Origin: Synergistaceae bacterium
GTDB taxonomy: Bacteria > Synergistota > Synergistia > Synergistales > Aminobacteriaceae
DNA: 13,891 bases
NCBI GenBank assembly: GCA_017448375.1
Contig: JAFSLR010000364.1
Coordinates: forward strand, 1 to 13,891
Reading direction: 5' to 3'
Part shown: positions 1 through 6,480 of the stretch, in pieces
Numbering within the stretch: position 1 is the first letter of the stretch
Layout: every line of letters starts with the position of its first letter
Program-made: the position numbers and the translations under genes
The notes under the pieces: model-generated
Seen by the model: the letters and a program-made list of their open reading frames with translations, nothing else
The model's database searches: none
What the model was told of the DNA's origin: nothing

Positions 1-617
1 AAATGCTGCTGTAACCATGTAAGATACGCAATCAGCACTAACAGTATGAAATTGAATATCCATGTCCCCAAATGAGAGAAGAGCAATCCCAAGTTTGTGA
101 ATGATGACAGGAATACCATCACAAAGCCTAACTGTTCATCAGGTATTCTCACGCCGGACTCGTCAACAAGATTCAACGCCTCCGCTACCGTCGTAAGGAC
201 ACTTCCTCCCAAGTTCACGCCGAAAAATGTTACATTCGTGAATGCCTCTGTCTTCGTCAAATCATAAAGTACTCCGTAAAGCAATATGAATATCGGAAGC
301 TGTATGATTAACGGAAGGCAGCCGCTCGCAGGATTAACTTTGTTGTCCTTGTAGAGTGCCATTGTCTCTTGATTGAGCTTGTCTTTGTCGTCTGCGTATT
401 TCTCCTGCAAAACTTTAAGCTGAGGCTGTAATTTCTGCATTTTCTGCATACTCTTCATTTGTTTTGCCGTCAAAGGGTGCGTTAAGAGTCTCACTAAGAG
501 AGTCAGAGCGATTATAGCCAGACCCCACGCGAAATTCGATCCGATTCCTATTGATGTTATGCCGTTGTGGATTATCTCAAGCAGTCCCAACAGCAATGCT
601 TTTGCCTGTGCCCACAT
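1..617 (-). CDS. yidC: YidC/Oxa1-family membrane protein insertase (3' end off window)
   Basis: YidC inserts and folds membrane proteins in the inner membrane, alone or with SecYEG. The visible 205 residues start MWAQAKALLLGLLEII and continue into a first core membrane helix (about residues 28-46) that carries the conserved groove arginine (R43, in the context LTLLVRLLTHPLT). A cytoplasmic helical hairpin rich in Met, Gln and Lys follows (about 50-95), then the helix with the family signature GCLPLIIQLPIFILLYGVLY (99-118). Further helices lie at about 163-180 and 185-202. The large periplasmic P1 domain of Gram-negative YidC is absent, and so is a lipoprotein signal, so this is a minimal five-helix-core type. 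The ATG at 615-617 lies 4 bp after the yidD stop, with an AGAGGTG Shine-Dalgarno site inside the yidD end. It is the last visible gene of the rpmH operon, and its C-terminus lies beyond position 1. Confidence 0.95.
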   Translation of the reverse strand, partial: MWAQAKALLLGLLEIIHNGITSIGIGSNFAWGLAIIALTLLVRLLTHPLTAKQMKSMQKMQKLQPQLKVLQEKYADDKDKLNQETMALYKDNKVNPASGCLPLIIQLPIFILLYGVLYDLTKTEAFTNVTFFGVNLGGSVLTTVAEALNLVDESGVRIPDEQLGFVMVFLSSFTNLGLLFSHLGTWIFNFILLVLIAYLTWLQQH

Positions 618-621
618 AATT

Positions 622-855
622 TTACTGTTTCACCTCTCGTAATTTTTTCGGCGGAAGGTCAACGCCCCCCGGATTCCAGAACCCGCACTTTAAGAGCCTC
701 TTCACCGTCAGCAATGAACCCCGCAAGAATCCCCATTCCTGATATACGCTTATGGCATAGTTTGAGCATGTCGGGTAAAAGCGGCAGTTATTGCCTAGAT
801 ACGGAGATATTAAGGTCTGATATATGCGGATTAATGTTACTGCTATGCGCGTCAT
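622..855 (-). CDS. yidD: Membrane protein insertion efficiency factor YidD
   Basis: This 77-residue protein carries the YidD hallmark: IRIYQTLISPYLGNNCRFYP followed at once by TCSNYA, with three conserved cysteines (the third in LLKCGFWNPGG) and the C-terminal GGVDLPP. The first 20 residues are an amphipathic, membrane-associating helix. YidD sits at the inner face of the cytoplasmic membrane and helps YidC-dependent insertion. Its ATG overlaps the rnpA stop (ATGA, 852-855), and yidC follows after 4 bp, so translation is probably coupled along the operon. The length is normal for the family (about 70-85 residues). Confidence 0.95.
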   Translation of the reverse strand: MTRIAVTLIRIYQTLISPYLGNNCRFYPTCSNYAISVYQEWGFLRGSLLTVKRLLKCGFWNPGGVDLPPKKLREVKQ

Positions 856-1190
856 TTTGTAATTAATTTCCTTCGGGTCATTAGGGACTCTAATTCGTGC
901 TGAATGTCGGTTGATTTTGATGACAGTCCTTTATCCTGAAGCGTAAGTACTATCTTCATTCCTGAGATTATGCGGCCTGATATTTTCCTGAAAGCCTCGC
1001 GCAAAATTCTTCGTCCCCTTGTGCGTATGTGCGCTTTTCCCTGACGTTTACCGACAGCGCAGCCGAAAGTTATTCCCCCGTCATTGTCCCGCAAATACAA
1101 TATCCGCACCAGCTCACCGTTTATTCTCGTGCCAGTGCGGAATATCTCATCAAACTCACGGCCTTTCCTGAGCCTTGAGACTTTAAGCAC
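852..1190 (-). CDS. rnpA: Ribonuclease P protein component
   Basis: RnpA is the protein cofactor of the RNase P ribozyme, which matures tRNA 5' ends. I place the start at the GTG at 1188-1190, giving 112 residues that begin MLKVSRLRKGREFDEIF, as in typical RnpA. A longer reading from the GTG at 1254-1256 adds 22 residues that only reflect out-of-frame rpmH sequence. Key family features are FGCAVGKRQGKAHIRTRGRR (about 42-61) with the basic RNR-like box, here RTRGRRILRE (56-65), followed by the conserved helix. The usual asparagine of the RNR box appears to be threonine. The gene overlaps the rpmH 3' end by 8 bp and overlaps yidD by ATGA. Expression probably depends on translational coupling, because the nearest Shine-Dalgarno-like AAAGGA is about 16 bases upstream of the start. 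Family identity is firm; the exact start is not. Confidence 0.92.
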   Translation of the reverse strand: MLKVSRLRKGREFDEIFRTGTRINGELVRILYLRDNDGGITFGCAVGKRQGKAHIRTRGRRILREAFRKISGRIISGMKIVLTLQDKGLSSKSTDIQHELESLMTRRKLITK

Positions 1191-1323
1191 GTGTGAGGAA
1201 TTTGCGTCCTTTGCGCCTTCTGTTTCGGAGGATATTGCGCCCTGAAGGTGTTTCACTGCGGGCTAAAAATCCTATCTTGCGTTTTCTGGGTAATTTGTGG
1301 GGCTGAAATGTTCCCTTCTTCAT
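1183..1323 (-). CDS. rpmH: 50S ribosomal protein L34
   Basis: This 46-residue ORF is easy to miss. It starts MKKGTFQPHKLPRKRKIGFL and ends GRKFLTRA, matching the L34 pattern of TFQP, then KRKR, then GF, then GR, then RRRKGRK. L34 is a small basic protein that binds 23S rRNA in the large subunit. The ATG at 1321-1323 has an AGGAG site 12 bases upstream (1336-1340) and a strong promoter just beyond. The stop at 1183-1185 lies inside the rnpA coding frame, so the two genes overlap by at least 8 bp. The order rpmH-rnpA-yidD-yidC is the conserved bacterial order, but dnaA is not upstream here; rapZ diverges instead. Length is normal for L34 (44-50 residues). Confidence 0.95.
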   Translation of the reverse strand: MKKGTFQPHKLPRKRKIGFLARSETPSGRNILRNRRRKGRKFLTRA

Positions 1324-1359
1324 TTGAACTGGTTACTCCTTCTGTGAAATGTTGGTTGA

Positions 1360-1389
1360 ATTATAGCATAGTCAAAAATTAGTGTACAA
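1360..1389 (-). promoter_or_regulatory. Promoter of the rpmH-rnpA-yidD-yidC operon
   Basis: On the minus strand a perfect TATAAT (1360-1365) is preceded by the extended -10 dinucleotide (TGC before TATAAT) and, 18 bp upstream, by TTGTAC (1384-1389), a fair -35 match. It sits about 37 bp upstream of the rpmH ATG. Its -35 overlaps a plus-strand TACAAT (1385-1390) that could be the -10 of the divergent rapZ gene, although I found no convincing -35 for that one. Confidence 0.7.
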
Positions 1390-1413
1390 TGACAGCAAAA
1401 GGAGGCATTATAT

Positions 1414-2265
1414 TTGAAACAGTTTATTATTGTTACGGGCATGAGCGGAGCAGGAAAGACTATGACTCTTAAAGTTCTTGAGGATTTCGGCTTTATCACA
1501 ATCGACAACTTACCGCCGGAATTGCTTCCACAGCTTTTCGCGCTTCTCGAAAACTCACAGGCACGCGGAGTCGTAGCAACTGTTGACGTAAGGAACGTAA
1601 GCAAAAATTTCGTGAAGGTAATTGATGATGTCTCTAACGCATGGAAAGGTACAGTAAAAGTTTTATTCCTCACAGCATCGGACGAGGAATTATTGAGGCG
1701 TTACGAACGAACCCGCAGAGTTCACCCTCTCAGCAAAGGATTATCCATGAAGGAGAGCATACGCGCTGAACGTGAAATGCTTTCGCCCGTCCTCGATAAG
1801 GCTGACATTGTGATAGACACGTCATTAATGGATCTTCATCAGCACAGAGAACGATTAGTCCGCGAATTTTTCGGCGATGACGGCGGAGTCTCAATCATCA
1901 TCTCATCATTCGGGTACAAGTACGGAGTCCCGCAGGACGCAAGCTATGTGTTTGATGTCAGGTGCTTGCCCAATCCCTATTATGTCGAGTCGCTCAAAGA
2001 TTTAACGGGAAAAGACAAGGCCGTTAAAGATTACCTTCTTCAGTTCGATGATACCCGCGAATTTCTGGAGCTTGCGAAAAAATTTCTCGGCTTCATCATT
2101 CCTCAGTTCCTCAGCAATGTACGCGGACAGCTTCATGTTGCTGTGGGCTGTACTGGCGGCCGACATCGTTCGGTTGCGGTTGCGGAATGGCTCGGAGAAT
2201 ACTTTTCGGGAAAATACGAGGGAGTCTCAATCGTTCACAGGGATAAGGGGCACGGCGGAAAATGA
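1414..2265 (+). CDS. rapZ: RNase adapter protein RapZ / nucleotide-binding protein YvcJ family
   Basis: The 283 residues match the full-length family. The N-terminal P-loop NTPase domain has Walker A GMSGAGKT (residues 9-16), then the family motif FITIDNLPPELL (Asp30 region). The C-terminal domain carries the signature VGCTGGRHRSVAVAE (about 244-257) followed by HRDKGH. In Escherichia coli RapZ binds small RNAs and steers RNase E to control glmS. In Firmicutes YvcJ is a GTP/ATPase of less clear role. Given the yvcK neighbour, the YvcJ-type role is at least as likely. The TTG start at 1414 is supported by AGGAGG (1400-1405) eight bases upstream. The stop overlaps the yvcK start (ATGA, 2262-2265), so the two are co-translated. 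It diverges from the rpmH operon across a 90-bp gap. Confidence 0.95.
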   Translation: MKQFIIVTGMSGAGKTMTLKVLEDFGFITIDNLPPELLPQLFALLENSQARGVVATVDVRNVSKNFVKVIDDVSNAWKGTVKVLFLTASDEELLRRYERTRRVHPLSKGLSMKESIRAEREMLSPVLDKADIVIDTSLMDLHQHRERLVREFFGDDGGVSIIISSFGYKYGVPQDASYVFDVRCLPNPYYVESLKDLTGKDKAVKDYLLQFDDTREFLELAKKFLGFIIPQFLSNVRGQLHVAVGCTGGRHRSVAVAEWLGEYFSGKYEGVSIVHRDKGHGGK

Positions 2266-3356
2266 CACTCTTCATACTCGGAGTAATTACGACTCTTGTG
2301 ATACTCTTCATGTTCGGACGGCTCAAATTTTCATCGGGAAGGCCGGTATTAGAGCGCGCTATTAACCGAAGATTATCCGAAGGGCCTTATATCGTTGCTG
2401 TTGGCGGCGGAACGGGACTCTCAACATTACTTCGCGGGATAAAATCTTTCACCCGAAATATTACGGCGGTCGTTGCTGTAACCGATGAGGGCGGCTCTTC
2501 CGGGCGAATCCGAAATGAATGGGGTATGCTTCCTCCGGGCGATGTAAGGAACTGCATAGCGGCTCTTGCGGAGAATGACAGCGAGTTGAAACGGATATTA
2601 GATTTCAGGTTTGACAGGGGAGAATTGGCCGGACACAGTTTGGGGAATTTGCTTCTTCTTGCGGTTACGGAAATGAGCGGGGACTTCAGCAAGGCAGTCG
2701 AAATAATGAATCACCTTCTATCAATTCGCGGTCGAGTCCTTCCCGTAACAACCGAAGGCATAACGTTAATGGGAAAAACTAAAGGCGGATTAACCGTTAA
2801 AGGCGAGCTGAGCATTTCCGAACATGGCCGTAATCTTTCTGAGATATGGCTCGAACCTCACGACGCTAAACCATTACCCGATGTTTTGAGCGCGGTTGAT
2901 GACGCTGATGTAATACTCTTAGGGCCCGGAAGCCTTTTCACAAGCGTTATACCGAATCTTCTCATGAAAGATTTTGCCGACAAGCTGAGGGACTCAAACG
3001 TTCCGTCAATATACATCTGCAACCTAATGACTCAGCCCGAAGAAACTCAAGGCTTCAACATCGTGCAGCATATTGAATGGGTGAGCGCGGCTGTCGGGAA
3101 AACTCCTGATTACGTCATCGCAAACTCTCAGGCAATCCCCGAAGATGTTACAGAGCGTTACGCAGAGGAAGGAGCGACTCCGCTTTACCTTGACGCGGAA
3201 CAGAGGAAGATTATACGCAACATGGGCTGTGAATGCGTAGAGGACGATATTATGTCGGTATATGACAGCGCAAAAGAAAAGCGGGTTCTCAGGCATGATC
3301 CCCAAAAACTCGCTTCAGTGATTTTCAGAATTATACGGAGAATTTACGATGACTGA
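2262..3356 (+). CDS. yvcK: YvcK family (CofD-like) gluconeogenesis factor with N-terminal membrane anchor
   Basis: This is a UDP-sugar-binding Rossmann-like protein of the YvcK/CofD superfamily. In Bacillus and relatives it is needed for growth on gluconeogenic carbon and for cell-wall precursor balance. Diagnostic stretches are YIVAVGGGTGLSTLLRGIKS (about 43-62), VTDEGGSSGRIRNEWGMLPP followed by GDVRNC (about 73-98), DRGELAGHSLGNLLLLAV, LGPGSLFTSVIPNLL, and ICNLMTQPEETQGFN. At 364 residues it is longer than the soluble Bacillus protein. The extra N-terminus, MTLFILGVITTLVILFMFGR, reads as a single transmembrane helix and suggests membrane attachment with the catalytic fold in the cytoplasm. 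It overlaps rapZ by 4 bp. The usual third gene of this cluster, whiA, is missing; a convergent gene begins 1 bp after the stop. Confidence 0.94.
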   Translation: MTLFILGVITTLVILFMFGRLKFSSGRPVLERAINRRLSEGPYIVAVGGGTGLSTLLRGIKSFTRNITAVVAVTDEGGSSGRIRNEWGMLPPGDVRNCIAALAENDSELKRILDFRFDRGELAGHSLGNLLLLAVTEMSGDFSKAVEIMNHLLSIRGRVLPVTTEGITLMGKTKGGLTVKGELSISEHGRNLSEIWLEPHDAKPLPDVLSAVDDADVILLGPGSLFTSVIPNLLMKDFADKLRDSNVPSIYICNLMTQPEETQGFNIVQHIEWVSAAVGKTPDYVIANSQAIPEDVTERYAEEGATPLYLDAEQRKIIRNMGCECVEDDIMSVYDSAKEKRVLRHDPQKLASVIFRIIRRIYDD

Positions 3357-3357
3357 T

Positions 3358-3990
3358 TTACGGCTTGACTCCTACGGTCTGAATCAGCGTAATGTTCTGA
3401 GTGTCTGAAAGTTTCATGAGCTTTGAGAGACTCTCAGCGTCAAACGACATTCTTACAACGCAATTCCATCCCATAGCGGCCGAGTAGAGATAAACATTCT
3501 GCACAATTTCCCCCGTGTGAGCAAAACCGCACCTTCTCACAACCTCTTCGGGGGCTTTGCTGTCCTTCCACATTCCGAGATCGTGAACGTATGCGAGATT
3601 CACCGCTGCTTTTCCGACAAAATCCTGTTTGCCAGTGTCCTTCCTGTGATCGCCTTCCGCTACAAGTTCAATGCTGTGCGATTTCGGGTCATACTTGAAG
3701 ACACCTTCACGGCCGAAAACGTAAATCGTGATGTCCTGAATGCCCATTGCTACGGGGTACACTAACTTTCCGTCCGGACGGTTGACTCCTCCTGCTGCCC
3801 ACAAGAGATTCGAGAGTTCCTGAAGCGTTAAGTCCTCGTCATCAAAATCCCTGTCAGATCTCCTGAACGTTAAAGCCTCAGTGAGAGTCATTGAGCATGT
3901 TTTGTCGGGCGCGGGAAGTTTCACCGTCTCGGAGAACGCACAACCGGCCATGACCATAACAACAATCAACGCTGTAACAAATTTCTTCAC
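3358..3990 (-). CDS. Nitroreductase/SagB-type family lipoprotein
   Basis: This 210-residue protein has a nitroreductase fold: the FMN-phosphate-binding start TFRRSDRDFDDEDLTLQELS (about 41-60), then NLLWAAGGVNRPDGK, the central IYVFGREGVFKYDPKSHSI, and the helix GEIVQNVYLYSAAMGWNCVV before the closing VGVKP. Exported, SagB-like members of this family have diverse or unknown substrates, so I name only the fold. The N-terminus is a signal peptide with a plausible lipobox (MAGC, Cys17), which would put it outside the cytoplasmic membrane. I choose the GTG at 3990 because AGGAG lies 8 bases upstream; the in-frame GTG at 3999 leaves almost no spacing to that site. The Shine-Dalgarno site overlaps the stop codon of the gene before it, so the two form one operon. 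It converges on yvcK with 1 bp between the stops. Confidence 0.82.
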   Translation of the reverse strand: MKKFVTALIVVMVMAGCAFSETVKLPAPDKTCSMTLTEALTFRRSDRDFDDEDLTLQELSNLLWAAGGVNRPDGKLVYPVAMGIQDITIYVFGREGVFKYDPKSHSIELVAEGDHRKDTGKQDFVGKAAVNLAYVHDLGMWKDSKAPEEVVRRCGFAHTGEIVQNVYLYSAAMGWNCVVRMSFDAESLSKLMKLSDTQNITLIQTVGVKP

Positions 3991-4001
3991 GTTTACCACT
4001 C

Positions 4002-4508
4002 CTAATTCAATTTGAGCTGGATAATTTGAGCCTCAATGTTCTGAAGCTGAGTCCTGAGCTGCGCTTTAACGTTCTCGTCAGACTCGCGGTTAAGCTGCTG
4101 CTGTATTGCGCTCTTCTGCTGTTCGAGCTGTTCGAGTTCGTCATCACTGCTTGTGCTTGAAGCGGCTGATACTGCCCCGGCTCCGGCTGATGACTCAGGT
4201 TTTGACCCGGCCTGTGATTTTGCGGAGGCTTGAGTCCCTTCTGTGCTTTCAGATTTCGGCGTGTAATCGACTTTGAGATTCCCGGACTCGTCATGAGAAA
4301 CGCTGTAGACTCCTTCCGCCTTGACTCCTGCGGGGTTATCCTTGTCGTAAGTGTCAACTTCTGCGGCTCTCGTTTCATTCTGCAAATTCTGATTCTGAAT
4401 CGCCTGTTGTGATTCCTGAATCTGATTCGCGGACTGGGCTTCACGTTTCGCACGTATCGTGTACTGTTCTGACGGCTGAATATTTCCCTGTACGCTTTCA
4501 ACGCTCAT
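4002..4508 (-). CDS. Hypothetical 168-residue protein with low-complexity linker and C-terminal coiled coil
   Basis: I do not recognise the family. The N-terminal 55 residues are Gln-, Glu- and Asn-rich. A short ordered-looking segment follows (NPAGVKAEGVYSVSHDESG, about 58-76). Then comes a Ser-, Ala- and Gly-rich linker (about 85-120) and a C-terminal helix with heptad spacing beginning DDELEQLEQQKSAIQQQLNR, about 45 residues long, that should form a coiled coil. The coiled-coil end loosely recalls FlxA-like proteins, but that is a weak comparison. There is no signal peptide and no cysteine. The ATG at 4506-4508 has GGAAAGGAAG just upstream. It lies 11 bp before the lipoprotein gene and its stop overlaps that gene's ribosome site, so both are probably made together. 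An alternative 164-residue reading in the next frame is Arg/Ser-rich noise. Confidence 0.75.
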   Translation of the reverse strand: MSVESVQGNIQPSEQYTIRAKREAQSANQIQESQQAIQNQNLQNETRAAEVDTYDKDNPAGVKAEGVYSVSHDESGNLKVDYTPKSESTEGTQASAKSQAGSKPESSAGAGAVSAASSTSSDDELEQLEQQKSAIQQQLNRESDENVKAQLRTQLQNIEAQIIQLKLN

Positions 4509-4537
4509 TGTATTACTTCCTTTCCTGTTGCGCAGTT

Positions 4538-4567
4538 ATAATACTCCTAAAGTCTTAAGAACGTAAA
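4538..4567 (-). promoter_or_regulatory. Overlapping divergent promoter core between the 168-residue gene and the TPR gene
   Basis: On the minus strand TATTAT (4538-4543) has TTTACG (4562-4567) 18 bp upstream, a reasonable pair for the 168-residue gene. On the plus strand a perfect TATAAT (4537-4542) occupies the same bases and could serve the TPR gene at 4582, with only a weak -35 near 4513 (TTACTT). The minus -35 also overlaps the Shine-Dalgarno site (AAAGGAG) of the plus gene, so the two directions probably compete for polymerase. Confidence 0.45.
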
Positions 4568-4581
4568 GGAGTCTTTTATGA

Positions 4582-6480
4582 ATGCGAAAATTTTTTATGA
4601 CAATGTTACTCTCTTTACTCGTTGCTTCCTCATATGCCGCTGAAGTTCCGAGAGCTAATCTTGACGAGGCAGAAAGATTCTTCAACAACGCTTACATTCA
4701 CTTCATGAGACGCGATTACAGGGACGCGCAAGTTTACCTTGACCAGGCAATACGCGAGAATACATACATGGTTGACTACTACCTATTATCCGCCCTCAAC
4801 TTAAACCGAATGGGCTACACTGACGAAGCAATGACCGCCCTTAACGGTTATCTTGAAGTACGTCCCCTTGATGTTTCAGCACCTCGAATAAACAGGAATT
4901 TTGACGAACAGGACAGAGTTTTGCGCTCCGTTCTCGGAACTGCTCCGATCCCTGTCTCATGGAGATATTCAGAGTCGAACGTCCAGTCAGAATGGCAGAC
5001 GGGATACACTCGGCCTTTCAGCATTCGGGGACTGGGGAAAGTACGTTCATTAGGGCGCACCGTATGTATACCCGACCAGTTCGGCGACAAGATATATATC
5101 CGTCAGCAGGGGCGCAATATCATCGGGACTCCGGGCAATCTCCGTGAAGTCAGTGTTCCTTCACCCGTTATCGCAATCCCTATGGGGGACGGGACATTCA
5201 GAATCTTCAACGCTGACGGCGAACTCTACACCCTCAACTCATCGCGCCTCAACGAGGAGAATATATCAGCAGATTACGCCGCGACTCTTCCTTCAGTTGT
5301 TGTTACGGACGCTGAAATGATAGCGGAGAATCTTTTTGCGGTTTCCGACCCTGCCGAGAGAAATATTGCCTTCTACAGCACAGCAAGGGATGATATTCGC
5401 GTAAGGTATTGGCGGCCTCCGTTAATGTACGGTGATTTTCTCTTTGAGCCCGTAGCGGTTGAAAGCTATGCGGACTGGCTTGCGGTTGCCGACAGAATGA
5501 ATGACCGTATATATATCCTTAACGTTATAAGCCATGAATATTTTGAGATTCGCGGGATAATCAAGCCGAGGGATCTTATATGGTCTGGGACTGGAGAATT
5601 ATATGTTCTTACGGACGAAGGGAATATTTATGATTTCGTTGTTGATTTCGGGACTCGGACTTACGCCAACAGGTACGCAGGGGCTTGGCGTGAAGGCGTG
5701 AAAAACTCGTGGTCATTCTTCAAGTCCCCCGAAGGCGATATAAGCTGGCTCGACATGTCCGCGTCAAGAATCTACAAGTCAATAATGATGCCCGATCGTG
5801 ATGATGTTCCCGGCTTCCTGAGCATATACAACCCGTCAATAGCTTCTGACACTGCGAACCGTGAGAGCTTTCTCATTGACGCAACGTTGATGTCGCCATT
5901 CATGAATTACGCAAACAGCGCGAGAATAATCGCCCAATCCGTATGGAATGACCGTAACATGCGCTGTAATGTCATATGGCAGAGGCCGCGAAATTTTGAC
6001 GCTGTATTGTTTCATGCTCCAGTCCCAAAAGGTACAGTTTTCCCGCTCAACGTGAGGCCGTCCCAAATAAATTCGGGTCGTGATGTCTCGTCAGTTCTTT
6101 CGTCAGTGTGGCTTCTTCACCGCGAGACTTTGACGAATATTATTGTTGACGCTTCAATACCTTTCACGAACGAAGATATGTTAATGCTGCTGAAATTCTG
6201 TATGCTCAACGGACTCGAACTCGATATTTACGCCCGTGATGTTCCGTCATTGGGACTTGTACGCGCAAGCTCATTCACCGGAGGAAAGACTCTTTACTCG
6301 CTGGGTGATACGCTTGATTTGCCGGTTCAGAGGACGCACTTGCAGATTCAGATTCCGTTGCCGGAGGAATTATCGTCATCAGGTTATCCGGGGCGTTCAA
6401 TGCTTGCGGTGTATCTTGACGCAGGACTCATACAGTCTCGCTCATGGATACCGTTATATCCTGACATGTTCACGCGGTAA
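4582..6480 (+). CDS. Exported TPR / beta-propeller-like protein with VWA-like C-terminus
   Basis: No named family is recognised for the full 632 residues. Residues 1-20 are a signal peptide (MRKFFMTMLLSLLVASSYAA, likely cut before Glu21). Two tetratricopeptide repeats follow (about 27-95), with typical small/aromatic spacing such as AERFFNNAYIHFMRRDYRDA. From about 130 to 430 there is repeating beta-rich sequence with recurrent DRIYIL-, GELYVL- and GNIYDF-type strands, which reads as an NHL/YncE-like propeller. The tail (about 500-570) resembles the second half of a VWA domain: a helix, then TNIIVDAS, a helix, NGLELDIYARD, and ASSFTGGKTLYSL. No metal-binding DxSxS is visible. The protein should be periplasmic or surface-associated and act by protein contacts. 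The start is the ATG at 4582, ten bases after GGAG; the ATG at 4578 opens a short dead frame. It ends exactly where the convergent DUF4153 gene ends. Confidence 0.8.
   Translation: MRKFFMTMLLSLLVASSYAAEVPRANLDEAERFFNNAYIHFMRRDYRDAQVYLDQAIRENTYMVDYYLLSALNLNRMGYTDEAMTALNGYLEVRPLDVSAPRINRNFDEQDRVLRSVLGTAPIPVSWRYSESNVQSEWQTGYTRPFSIRGLGKVRSLGRTVCIPDQFGDKIYIRQQGRNIIGTPGNLREVSVPSPVIAIPMGDGTFRIFNADGELYTLNSSRLNEENISADYAATLPSVVVTDAEMIAENLFAVSDPAERNIAFYSTARDDIRVRYWRPPLMYGDFLFEPVAVESYADWLAVADRMNDRIYILNVISHEYFEIRGIIKPRDLIWSGTGELYVLTDEGNIYDFVVDFGTRTYANRYAGAWREGVKNSWSFFKSPEGDISWLDMSASRIYKSIMMPDRDDVPGFLSIYNPSIASDTANRESFLIDATLMSPFMNYANSARIIAQSVWNDRNMRCNVIWQRPRNFDAVLFHAPVPKGTVFPLNVRPSQINSGRDVSSVLSSVWLLHRETLTNIIVDASIPFTNEDMLMLLKFCMLNGLELDIYARDVPSLGLVRASSFTGGKTLYSLGDTLDLPVQRTHLQIQIPLPEELSSSGYPGRSMLAVYLDAGLIQSRSWIPLYPDMFTR

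Noticed and set aside
1191..1256. Longer rnpA N-terminus starting at GTG 1254-1256
   Set aside because: The 22 extra residues do not resemble RnpA and are the out-of-frame reading of rpmH; the GTG at 1190 gives a family-like start. Kept only as a possibility in the findings.
1324..1413. Replication origin next to rpmH
   Set aside because: The gap is only 90 bp, with no DnaA-box cluster and no dnaA gene; only promoter elements are evident.
1320..1673. 117-codon minus-strand ORF over the rapZ start
   Set aside because: It reads antisense through rapZ and the promoter region, with no family resemblance.
3997..3999. GTG at 3999 as start of the nitroreductase-like lipoprotein
   Set aside because: It lies too close to the AGGAG site; the GTG at 3990 has normal spacing and gives a standard MKKF signal peptide start.
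4007..4501. 164-codon minus-strand ORF inside the coiled-coil gene
   Set aside because: It is an Arg/Ser-rich frame shadow; the 168-residue frame has a better ribosome site and coherent coiled-coil sequence.
4578..4643. ATG at 4578 as start of the TPR gene
   Set aside because: That frame stops after about 21 codons; the ATG at 4582 opens the long frame with a signal peptide.
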